A stretch of 64,000 nucleotides of DNA from JAKIVR01 sp035933635 (GTDB taxonomy: Archaea; Thermoplasmatota; Thermoplasmata; Lutacidiplasmatales; UBA184). The stretch's first letter is position 1, and each line of letters starts with the position of its first letter. Where the stretch lies: the NCBI GenBank assembly GCA_035933635.1, contig DASYYY010000021.1, positions 1 to 64,000 of the forward strand. The letters run 5' to 3'. This document shows, piece by piece, positions 24,633 through 32,302 of the stretch. Below the pieces are notes generated by a model. The model was given only the letters and a program-made list of their open reading frames with translations, was not told where the DNA came from and did not search any database. Position numbers and translations under genes: made by a program.

Positions 24633-24661
24633 AAGTCCCCGTCCGAACGACGGGGGTTGAA
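24630..24661 (-). ncRNA. Hairpin at the tnpB 3' end, candidate omega-RNA/right-end structure
   Basis: TTCAA...TTGAA and CCCCGTC/GACGGGG form a 12-13 bp stem with a CGAAC-type loop and one bulge. It covers the last codons of tnpB. In TnpB systems the guide RNA overlaps the 3' end of the gene and ends at the element edge, so this is the expected place. Whether an RNA is made is not visible. Confidence 0.4.
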
Positions 24662-25932
24662 CGCGATCCCTCCCTCTCCCTCCGCTCCGCCCGTGCCTCT
24701 CTCGCGCTGCGAAAGGGGTAGCGGGGCCTCATCGCCTCATCGGAGAGGGCGTCGAGGTCAAGTCGAAGACCTCCGAGCGCTGCGGTCTCCCGCAGCGCGG
24801 TTCGTGCGACGTTCGCACCCGCGTTGAGCTGGCCGTCGAGCCTCCAGCCACAGCTCGCGCAGTGGAACGTCGCCCCCATCCTGCTTCGGGGTCCAGAATA
24901 CTCCCCACATCTCGGACAGGTGGTGGACGTTCGGAACGGGTTGACCCACACGATCGGGACACCCCTCTCGGCGGCCTTGTAGGCGAGTTGCCGGTGGAGC
25001 TCGGCGCGGGGCCACGACGAGAGGCGGCGGCGAAGGCGACGGGAACGCGGTGAGTTCGGAGAGTTCCACCGGGAGACCTTCCCCCGCGATCGAGCTCGGT
25101 ACCGACTGAGCATCTGGAGGTCCTCGAGGGCGATGGCAGCCTGGTGGCGAGCGGCGACCCGGACCAACCGCTTGGTCAGGACATGGAGGCGGGAGATGAT
25201 GCGATGGTGCTCGCGTCGACCCTCCCGACCGAGGAGGCGACGACCGACTCTTCGGTCGGTCGCCTTCTTGCGAGCGAGCCTTCGGCGACGGAGGAAGTGA
25301 CGGGTCTGGACGGCGGCGACCTCCGGGAAGCGGACGATCGCGGCCTGGGTCCCCGAGGGGGCAACGACGACGCCATCGAGGGAGCGTTCGTTGGAGTCGA
25401 GAGCGACGAGCGAGGTGGGGAGGTACGGCTCCGGTGCGTGTTTCTCGTAGTAGAGGACCGCGCGAGTGGGGCTCAGGTGAAGCTGCCTGACCCGGAGACC
25501 GGGACGCTGGAGGACGGAGCGGTGGTACTCGGCGAGGCGGAGACCGAAGGAATCCCATCGACCGTTGGAGAGGGAGATTCGCACCCGGCCAGCTTCGAGG
25601 TCGAGATGAAAGGTGGCGTCGTCAGCGCGAAGGAACGGTCGAGTGAGGTACGGTAGGGAGGAGTGACGCCCCCGTCGAAGTCGGGTCCGGTGGGCTTTGA
25701 GGAGGGAGAGGGCAAGGCGGGAGGCGACGACAGCGTGGACCCCGGTGAGCTGGAGGTCGAAGGCGCGGGTTCGCGCGAATCGGGAGAAAACGCGGAGGGA
25801 GGTCTTCTCAGAGGAGGCGGCTTCACGGAGGACCTCGTTGACGAGTCGGCGAAAGGTGGCAAGGGTGGAGAGGACGGCGGGGGAGAGCGGTCCGTCGAGG
25901 GGAATGGGTAGGGCCCGGACCACCGACGGCAC
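24631..25932 (-). CDS. tnpB: TnpB-like RNA-guided nuclease homologue
   Basis: 433 residues, normal length. The C-terminal half has the RuvC-like core: VALDSNERS with the first Asp (about residue 175), AIALEDLQM with the Glu (about 270), and the zinc finger TCPRCGEYSG...FHCASCGWRLD (about 345-375). The third RuvC motif reads DGQLNAGANVA where active TnpB proteins usually have DRDxNAAxNI, so the Asp aligned with the catalytic residue is Gln; activity is uncertain. No tnpA or other transposase adjoins it. Many Arg/Ser residues and the high GC content match the host, suggesting long residence or a GC-rich donor. TnpB proteins cut DNA guided by an RNA from the element end. Confidence 0.85.
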   Translation of the reverse strand: MPSVVRALPIPLDGPLSPAVLSTLATFRRLVNEVLREAASSEKTSLRVFSRFARTRAFDLQLTGVHAVVASRLALSLLKAHRTRLRRGRHSSLPYLTRPFLRADDATFHLDLEAGRVRISLSNGRWDSFGLRLAEYHRSVLQRPGLRVRQLHLSPTRAVLYYEKHAPEPYLPTSLVALDSNERSLDGVVVAPSGTQAAIVRFPEVAAVQTRHFLRRRRLARKKATDRRVGRRLLGREGRREHHRIISRLHVLTKRLVRVAARHQAAIALEDLQMLSRYRARSRGKVSRWNSPNSPRSRRLRRRLSSWPRAELHRQLAYKAAERGVPIVWVNPFRTSTTCPRCGEYSGPRSRMGATFHCASCGWRLDGQLNAGANVARTALRETAALGGLRLDLDALSDEAMRPRYPFRSAREARAERREREGSRSTPVVRTGT

Positions 25933-26022
25933 GGGAGCGAATGAGGGTGGGGAGGCGAGGACGTTCCGGGGCGACTGAACGGTGAACGATGACGGTGCGA
26001 ACTCTCCCGAAGCCGGTGCTCA

Positions 26023-26039
26023 GAGTAATATCCCAAAGC
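26023..26039 (-). repeat. Right terminal inverted repeat of the TnpB element
   Basis: Minus-strand GCTTTGGGATATTACTC, matching the left end at 15 of 17 positions. Confidence 0.7.
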
Positions 26040-26040
26040 A

Positions 26041-26049
26041 GGGTCGAAC
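26041..26049 (+). repeat. Right target-site duplication of the TnpB element
   Basis: GGGTCGAAC, identical to 24606-24614. Confidence 0.7.
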
Positions 26050-26053
26050 CATA

Positions 26054-26061
26054 CGTTTAAG
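26054..26061 (+). promoter_or_regulatory. TATA box of the giant surface protein gene
   Basis: CGTTTAAG lies 30 bp before a GTG (26088) and 39 bp before the ATG (26097). The target duplication of the TnpB element ends 4 bp upstream, so the insertion touches the BRE position. Confidence 0.5.
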
Positions 26062-26096
26062 GCCGCCGCCGTGGAAAATTGCTGTCAGTGCCCTCT

Positions 26097-29000
26097 ATGG
26101 GGAGTCTCTGGCGTAGCTTCGGGTCCTTACCGCCGACCGTTCCCTCCCGGCTGATCGTGCTTGCGTGCGTGGTGGCTCTCGTCGCCACCGCCGCGCCCGG
26201 CGCGCTGGCCGGGGCGATCTCCGGGGCCGCCACCGCGCCGACCCACGGACTGTTCCACGCAGGAGCTCACGAGTCCCTCAGCTCGCGATCGGCCGGCGCG
26301 CGCTCGGCCCCGAGCGCGGGCTCCCGAGTGACCGGTATCTTTGGAGGCTCTGGCCCCCGCCTCGCGGCGTGGGGTCCGTCCGGAGCTCCCCCGGGGGCCC
26401 CGCTGCCGCTCGGCAGCGTCGTCCACCCGGACGGTGGCCCCGGTGGCGGCCCGTTCGTGCAGGCCCACTGCGCCCGGGTCTTCGAGCAGATCGGTGGGCC
26501 GGCGTCCTACTCGGGCAGCTGCTACGGCCACGATGAGCCCGGCATCACGTTCTACTCGCCGTTGGCGGGCTCCGCCGGCAATGTCAGCTGGAACGTCACA
26601 CTCCCGATCGACCACAGCGCGACGGCCAACCAGTCCGACCTCTACTCGTCGGTCTGGTTCGGCATGACCATGGCCGCGGCCGGCGCTTGGATGGGACAGT
26701 GCTACGTGGAGGTCCAATTCTATCCGGACGCCTCCTGGACACTTCCGCACGGCACCGAGCCCGACAACTGGGTCGGCTACGCCGTCGGCTGGCAGATCTC
26801 CACGACCACCGGAACGGAATCGACGTGCTTCGAGAGCCCACTCTACGTCGGCGGGACCGTCGGGGGTGGGTACTTCAACATGTCCGGCGGCGACCAGGTC
26901 GTCGTCGCGTTCACGGGAAGCACGCACTCGTTGACCGGGGAGAACGTCACGGTCCGGGACCTCTCCAACGGCCTGAGCTCCTACCTCACCCTGTTCAACG
27001 CCTCCGGCAACTACCCGATCAACCCCGGGTACTCGACGAACCTGTGGGCGGACTCCCTGCCGTGGTCGCCCGGCGGCATGCTCCCTGTCACCTTTGCTTT
27101 CGAGCTCGGCCACGCCGGCAACTCGGCGGTCCCCTCGAACGACAGTTTCGGGGGATGCGCCCCCGGTACCCCTCCGCCGTCGCCTTCCGACGGAGCGGTG
27201 CCCTGCCCGAGCTACGACCCGACGAGCTGGGCGAACGACACGACCCAGCCCTGGAAGATCTCGGTGCCCACCTTCGGCTCCGGCGCGACGACCGACTCGC
27301 CGGCCGAAGCGGCCTTCACGCAGGGTTTCGGTGCTTCCGCAGCCTTCCCCACGCTCAGCAACACCTCGTGCACCGGCCGGGTGGGCAGCTCATTCTGCAG
27401 CTACCCGTGGTTCAGCTACTCCTGCGGGGCCGGCGCGTTCGAGTTCGGTGCGACGGACTTTGCGGGGGTCTCCAACGACTTCGGCCAGTACAACGAGTAC
27501 ACCGCTTCGAACTCGACCAACGCACTCGGGTACGGCTACTACGCGCCCTCGAACGTCTCCGTGCCCTCGTGCACCCACAACGGGCCCTCGCTCACGATCG
27601 ATACCTCCGCGGGCGACAAGGTCGCCTTCGTGGGGAGCCTCGTCAGCAACCAGACCACGTTCGCTTCCCTGAGAAGCGGTGAGTACCGGGTCGAGGCACT
27701 GGCGGCTCCGGGCCAGTACTTCGAGCTCTGGCAAACGACCGGTGGCGTCTCCGTCGACGCACCGGCGAGCCCGCTCGCCGTGGCCACGCTGACGAACTCC
27801 GGCACGCTGACCGCAGACTTCGGGGTGAGCCCGAACAGCGCTGAGGTGTGGTTCAATGGGACCGGCGGCGTCGGCGCGGTCGCGCTGTACGCCGGCACGG
27901 ACCTGACGACCGGACTCCCGCTCGCCACCGTCCCGAGCGGTGCTTTGCTCAACCTTCCGCTCGGGATCTACACCGTCCAGGCGCTCCCACCGGTCGGACG
28001 GAGCTTCCTCGGATTCTCCGCCGGCTCGAACGGGCTGACGGTCGCCAGCGGAAGCTACCCGCTCACCTGGATCGTCGTCAACGGCCTGACCTCGACCACG
28101 TCGCTCGTGGCCGCGTACGCGCCGGCCGCGACGATCTCGAACCTCACGCTCGAAGGGGTGGGCAACGGCACCGTCAGCCTCGGGCCGGATACGGCCGGAT
28201 ACGACGCGACGGAGAACACTTCCTTCGGGCAGTTCACACTCCCCTCGGGCAGTTACCCGGCGAGCGCGACGGCGAAACGGGGCTGGACGTTCCTGCGCTG
28301 GGTCGCCTACCCCGGTGCGCTCCAGACCGACATGGAGGCCGCGCCGAACCTGACGCTCGAGAGCGGCGTCTCGACCCTGGTCGCCTACTTCGGCGCCGAC
28401 ATCAAGATCGCCACGACCCCCGGCAGCGCCGGGTCGGTCGAGATCAACGGCACGGGGCCCTACACCAACGGCACCCAGCTCGTCCTGCTGCCCGGCGTGT
28501 ACACCATCGATGCGCTGCCGCGCGCGAACGAGTCGTTCAGCCACTGGACCGACAGCAACCGCAGCGCATTGTGGGTCTCCAAGCTCAAGTTCCCCATCAC
28601 ACGGCTCGTCGTGAACTCCACCGGCACGCTCAACGCCTGGTTCACCCCGAACCCCGGTAACGCCGTGACGTTCCGCACCGTACCGGCCAACGGCGGATCG
28701 GTCACCTTCAACGGCTTCGAGCAGTACTCGGGAACGGCCGTCAATCGCTCGGTCGCCAACGGCAGCTACCTGCTCACGGCGACCTCCAACCCCGGCTACA
28801 TCTTCGCCGGTTGGTGGATCCAGGGCGCGCTCGTCCTTTCCGGCGGCATCGTGAAGGTCACGGGCACGGGCTCGGTCCAGGCGAACTTCTCGCTGAAGTA
28901 CTACCCGATCACCTTCGTCGCTTCGCCGACGAGCGCGGTCAGCGCTACGCTCAACGGAACGGTCCTGACCTCCGGCCAGACGCTGGCCCTCCCTCGTGGG

Positions 29001-30395
29001 GTCTATCCGCTCGTGGCGAGCCTGGCCCCTAACGTCACCTTCGCGAGCTGGTCGAGCGCGCTTGGCGTGACCGCCACGACCTCGACCTCGACGTCGCTCA
29101 ATGTCACCGGCCCCGGGACCGTGGCGGCGCTCGCGGTGCCGTTCGCCGCGCCGTTCCTCACCGCGACCGAGGCCACCGTCGATCAGGGAACTCCGGACAC
29201 CTTCGTCGTCTTCGTCAACGGCACGGGGCCGCTGAGCTTCCAGTGGACCCAGTTGCCCGCCGGTTGCTTGCCCCGCGATGTCGCCCGGCTGAGCTGCACG
29301 CCGTCGGCCACGGGGACCTTCAACGTCTCGGTCACCGTCCGTGGACCCGGCGGCTACGGCATCGCACCCACGCCCGTGACCCTCACGGTCGTGTCGCGAC
29401 CGACCGTGAGCTCGTTCACGACCTCGCTGCCGTCGACCGACGTCCACAAGACCGTGACGCTGCGCGCGTCGGTGGCGGCGGGGGTCGGGCCGTTCACCTT
29501 CGCCTACACGGGCCTCCCGCAGGGATGCGCCTCGGCCGACGCGGCCACGCTGGTCTGTACGCCCACCCGGGCCGGAGGCAGCCAGATCAAGGTCTCGGCG
29601 GCCGACCTGGACGGCGCGGTCGCCTACGCCAACGTCACGCTGCTCGTCTACGACCAGCCGAACCTGACGGCGGTCAGCGTCTCGCCCTCCCCGGTGACGG
29701 TCGGGGTCGCGATCACCTACACCGCCAGCGAGACCGGTGGCAGCCCGCCGCTGGCGTACACCTACACGACGCTACCCAGCGGGTGCGTGACCACGAACGC
29801 GAGCGCGCTGACGTGCACGCCGCAGGCGAGCGGGACGTTCACGACCACCGTGCAGGTCATCGACCATAGCGGAGTGGGATTCGAACGCAACGTCACCCTC
29901 ACCGTCAATCCGGCGCCCCGGATCACCTCGTTCGTGGCCTCGCCCTCCACGGTCGGGGTCGGCGTGACGGTGACCTTCACGGTGGTCGCCACGGGAGGCA
30001 CCGGATTCCTGTCGACCAGCTACGCCGGATTGCCCGCCGGTTGCGGCTCGGCGAACCAGAGCACGATCACGTGCCAGCCGACCGCTGCGGGCACCTACAA
30101 CATCACCGTGACGGTCGCCGACCGCTACGGGGTTGGCTCGAGCCAGAGCCTCGCATTCACCGTCGCCTCGGCCGGGACCACCGCGAGCGGCGGCTCGTTC
30201 AACTACGGCATCCTGGCGCTCGTCGTCGTGGCGGCGGCGCTGGCCGGTCTCGGCGCCGCCCTCTGGCTCAGCCGCCGGAACACCAGTACCTCGCAACCGG
30301 CCAGCCCGGCGCCGAAGGGGCGTGCGTCCCGACCGGACGCCGACCGATCCGAGGCGTCGACCGACTCCTCGGGCTCGGACACGCAGGAGCCGTAG
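26097..30395 (+). CDS. Giant anchored surface protein with unknown N-terminal domain, turn-rich repeats and Cys Ig-like repeats
   Basis: About 1432 residues. Signal peptide (LIVLACVVALVATAAPGALAG). Residues about 110-530 are an unrecognised Trp/Tyr/Cys-rich domain (NVSWNVTLPIDH..., SSVWFGMTMAAAGAWMGQCYVEVQFYP, WVGYAVGWQI). Next come roughly six beta modules of the bacterial-repeat type, each with a GxxFxxW motif and a NGTYTV-like strand (about 530-1010). Then five Ig-like modules of about 85 residues follow, each with LPxGCxxxxxxxxxCxPxxxGT (about 1030-1380). A membrane helix (ILALVVVAAALAGLGAALWL) and a polar tail end the protein. GTG 26088 and TTG 26079 are alternative starts; GTG 26088 fits leaderless spacing best, ATG 26097 is the conservative choice. 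A role in surface structure, binding or hydrolysis cannot be separated. Confidence 0.8.
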   Translation: MGSLWRSFGSLPPTVPSRLIVLACVVALVATAAPGALAGAISGAATAPTHGLFHAGAHESLSSRSAGARSAPSAGSRVTGIFGGSGPRLAAWGPSGAPPGAPLPLGSVVHPDGGPGGGPFVQAHCARVFEQIGGPASYSGSCYGHDEPGITFYSPLAGSAGNVSWNVTLPIDHSATANQSDLYSSVWFGMTMAAAGAWMGQCYVEVQFYPDASWTLPHGTEPDNWVGYAVGWQISTTTGTESTCFESPLYVGGTVGGGYFNMSGGDQVVVAFTGSTHSLTGENVTVRDLSNGLSSYLTLFNASGNYPINPGYSTNLWADSLPWSPGGMLPVTFAFELGHAGNSAVPSNDSFGGCAPGTPPPSPSDGAVPCPSYDPTSWANDTTQPWKISVPTFGSGATTDSPAEAAFTQGFGASAAFPTLSNTSCTGRVGSSFCSYPWFSYSCGAGAFEFGATDFAGVSNDFGQYNEYTASNSTNALGYGYYAPSNVSVPSCTHNGPSLTIDTSAGDKVAFVGSLVSNQTTFASLRSGEYRVEALAAPGQYFELWQTTGGVSVDAPASPLAVATLTNSGTLTADFGVSPNSAEVWFNGTGGVGAVALYAGTDLTTGLPLATVPSGALLNLPLGIYTVQALPPVGRSFLGFSAGSNGLTVASGSYPLTWIVVNGLTSTTSLVAAYAPAATISNLTLEGVGNGTVSLGPDTAGYDATENTSFGQFTLPSGSYPASATAKRGWTFLRWVAYPGALQTDMEAAPNLTLESGVSTLVAYFGADIKIATTPGSAGSVEINGTGPYTNGTQLVLLPGVYTIDALPRANESFSHWTDSNRSALWVSKLKFPITRLVVNSTGTLNAWFTPNPGNAVTFRTVPANGGSVTFNGFEQYSGTAVNRSVANGSYLLTATSNPGYIFAGWWIQGALVLSGGIVKVTGTGSVQANFSLKYYPITFVASPTSAVSATLNGTVLTSGQTLALPRGVYPLVASLAPNVTFASWSSALGVTATTSTSTSLNVTGPGTVAALAVPFAAPFLTATEATVDQGTPDTFVVFVNGTGPLSFQWTQLPAGCLPRDVARLSCTPSATGTFNVSVTVRGPGGYGIAPTPVTLTVVSRPTVSSFTTSLPSTDVHKTVTLRASVAAGVGPFTFAYTGLPQGCASADAATLVCTPTRAGGSQIKVSAADLDGAVAYANVTLLVYDQPNLTAVSVSPSPVTVGVAITYTASETGGSPPLAYTYTTLPSGCVTTNASALTCTPQASGTFTTTVQVIDHSGVGFERNVTLTVNPAPRITSFVASPSTVGVGVTVTFTVVATGGTGFLSTSYAGLPAGCGSANQSTITCQPTAAGTYNITVTVADRYGVGSSQSLAFTVASAGTTASGGSFNYGILALVVVAAALAGLGAALWLSRRNTSTSQPASPAPKGRASRPDADRSEASTDSSGSDTQEP

Positions 30396-30463
30396 GACTC
30401 CGATCCGATCGATCCCGGGGCCCCTGCGGCCTCCCACCGCCGAGAGGTGGACGACCGCCCCGT

Positions 30464-32212
30464 CTACTCGATAGGGGTACGCGCCCACACGGGGGCGAGT
30501 TCGATCCCGTTCGCGATGGGCGGAGGGAACAGAGAGGGAGCTCCGAGGTAGGGCGGGGGAGAGGCGACCATGACGGTGACATTGACGGCCGTCGAGGAGG
30601 TGTTGCCCCCGTAGGCCATCAGCGAGAAGGTGTAGTTCGCCAAGCTCGGAAGCCCGGTGAGGGTGTAGTGATCGAGCGCCCCATCGAGCCGCTCGGAGTA
30701 CTGGGTGGGGTACGAGGTCGGACCGTACTTGAGCTGGTACCAGGTCACCGGCGCGCCGCCCGAGGGGCCCGTCCAGTTCAGGTCGACCTGGCCGCCGACG
30801 GTGGACGTCGCCGAGAGGTTCGTCGGGACCCCCGGCGCCGGCAGCGACTGGAAGGCCAGTGGGTAGCTCAGCGTCGACGGGCCCGGGAAGGTGAACGGCG
30901 CCCGCGCCGAGGCATTGAAATCAAAGTAATCGAGGGGCAGAGGCGCGTTCTTGTCGTAGCCATTGAGCGACGGGAGACCGAACCGCCACTCGATGAAGTG
31001 CAGGATCGAGATGAACGAGCCGTACTGCGGCCCGATGTACCCCTCGCGGGAGTAGGGACTGATCACGAGCAGGGGGACACGGAACCCGAGTCCGTAGCTA
31101 TTGACCTGCGTGGGCGCGACGTGGTCGTAGAAGCCGCCGTACTCGTCCCAAGTGAGGAAGATCGCGGTCGACTTCCAGTCGGGGGAGGCCTCGATGGCTC
31201 GGACGACCTGCAGTACCCAGTTCATCCCGTTGTCGACATTGAACGGGGGGTGGTCGGAAACGGGGAAGGACGGGATCACCCAGGACACGTTCGGGAGCGT
31301 GCCGTTCTGCGAGTCGTTGATCACGTTGTAGCGGCTCTGCATGTGCGGGCGGATCGTCTTGTTGTACGATGACGACTTGGCGAGCAATGTATCCCACAGC
31401 GAGAAGGCGCCCCGGCCCCCGTGGTCGTTGATCGCCTTATGGTAGGTCACGGGCGGCAGGTTGTCGTAGATCTTCCAGGTCAGGCTCGTGTGCACCAGGT
31501 CGTCGACGATCGTTGCGGTCTGGTTGGACTGGTCCAGGTACAGCTTCTGCGCACCGGTGAGCGGACCGTTCGGCCCCTGGAGGAAGGGGATATAGGACTC
31601 GTTGGGCGCCCCGGCGGAATACAGCCACCAGTGGTTGGCGAGCGAGTAGCTGAGCGTGCTGGAGAAAAAGTCGTCGCCGAGGGCGTACTCCTCGGCCAGG
31701 TCCCAGTAACCGGGGATGACGCTACCGGTGAAGTACCCGAAGGGCAACTTGCCAGAGCCTTCGGCGGAGTAGAACCCGTTCATCGCCCCCTTGTTGTAGG
31801 CGATGTGCGAGGAGTTCCATCCGTGCGGCATGTCGTGGCCGACCGAGGTGGCGTTGGCGAACGGGAAGGGCGTGATGCATCGGCCGTGGGGCAGGTTCGG
31901 ATTGACGGGAACGCACGTCCCCGCCGGGATACCGTTCCCCGTCGTCTGGCAACTCGGCCCGAGGATCTGGCAGTAGGTACCGAAGTAATTGTCGTAAGCG
32001 TGGTTCTCCTGCATGATGACGACGACGTGCTGGATCGGGTTCTTGCTGGGCGGTGGAAGCACCCACCCCCCGACCACGGTCGCCTGGCTCGGGAGCTGAC
32101 CTTGGGTAGACGGCTGGATCGCGCCGGAACTGCTCCCCGCACCCGAGCCGAGCAGGAGGAGGGTCACCCCGAACACGCCGACGACCGAGCGCCCAAGCCA
32201 ACGAGTGAACAT
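30464..32212 (-). CDS. Secreted PF04185 phosphoesterase (phospholipase C/acid phosphatase type) with fibronectin III-like domain
   Basis: 582 residues from the ATG at 32212. Signal peptide (LGRSVVGVFGVTLLLLGSGAG), then PIQHVVVIMQENHAYDNYFGTY, the family's N-terminal signature. HDMPHGWNSSHIAYNKGAMNGF, GDDFFSSTLSYSLANHWWLYS and FLTWDEYGGFYDHVAP are further conserved blocks with metal/active-site residues. Residues about 490-560 form a fibronectin type III-like domain (PTNLSATSTVGGQVDLNW...YQLKYGP). Enzymes of this family hydrolyse phospholipids or phosphomonoesters outside the cell. A TATA box at 32240-32247 excludes the upstream in-frame start at 32239. It is larger and better conserved than the 812 paralogue. 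Confidence 0.87.
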   Translation of the reverse strand: MFTRWLGRSVVGVFGVTLLLLGSGAGSSSGAIQPSTQGQLPSQATVVGGWVLPPPSKNPIQHVVVIMQENHAYDNYFGTYCQILGPSCQTTGNGIPAGTCVPVNPNLPHGRCITPFPFANATSVGHDMPHGWNSSHIAYNKGAMNGFYSAEGSGKLPFGYFTGSVIPGYWDLAEEYALGDDFFSSTLSYSLANHWWLYSAGAPNESYIPFLQGPNGPLTGAQKLYLDQSNQTATIVDDLVHTSLTWKIYDNLPPVTYHKAINDHGGRGAFSLWDTLLAKSSSYNKTIRPHMQSRYNVINDSQNGTLPNVSWVIPSFPVSDHPPFNVDNGMNWVLQVVRAIEASPDWKSTAIFLTWDEYGGFYDHVAPTQVNSYGLGFRVPLLVISPYSREGYIGPQYGSFISILHFIEWRFGLPSLNGYDKNAPLPLDYFDFNASARAPFTFPGPSTLSYPLAFQSLPAPGVPTNLSATSTVGGQVDLNWTGPSGGAPVTWYQLKYGPTSYPTQYSERLDGALDHYTLTGLPSLANYTFSLMAYGGNTSSTAVNVTVMVASPPPYLGAPSLFPPPIANGIELAPVWARTPIE

Positions 32213-32239
32213 GCGCACGGATACCTCAAAGTGTCCCAA

Positions 32240-32247
32240 TATAAACT
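32240..32247 (-). promoter_or_regulatory. TATA box of the secreted phosphoesterase
   Basis: Minus-strand GTTTATAT, about 31 bp before the ATG at 32212. Confidence 0.6.
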
Positions 32248-32302
32248 CTTGGTTAAAAGGCGCGACAGGGCGGGGAGGAACGGCTCGTTTCGGGGGGGGT
32301 CG

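Larger units (their letters stand above)
24615..26040. mobile_element. Solo TnpB element with terminal inverted repeats and 9-bp target duplication
   Basis: The 1426-bp element carries only tnpB. Its ends are inverted: GCTTTGGGAT at 24616-24625 and ATCCCAAAGC at 26030-26039, and the match extends to 15 of 17 positions (24616-24632 against 26023-26039 reversed). One base outside each, the 9-mer GGGTCGAAC occurs as a direct repeat. IS200/IS605 elements, the usual carriers of tnpB, lack both terminal inverted repeats and target duplications. The ends therefore point to mobilisation in trans by a DDE-type transposase that is not in the window. The insertion lies directly upstream of the promoter of the 26097 gene. 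Confidence 0.8.

Noticed and set aside
24615..26040. Interpretation of the TnpB element as an ordinary IS200/IS605 insertion
   Set aside because: There is no tnpA, and the ends show inverted repeats and a 9-bp duplication, which that mechanism does not produce.
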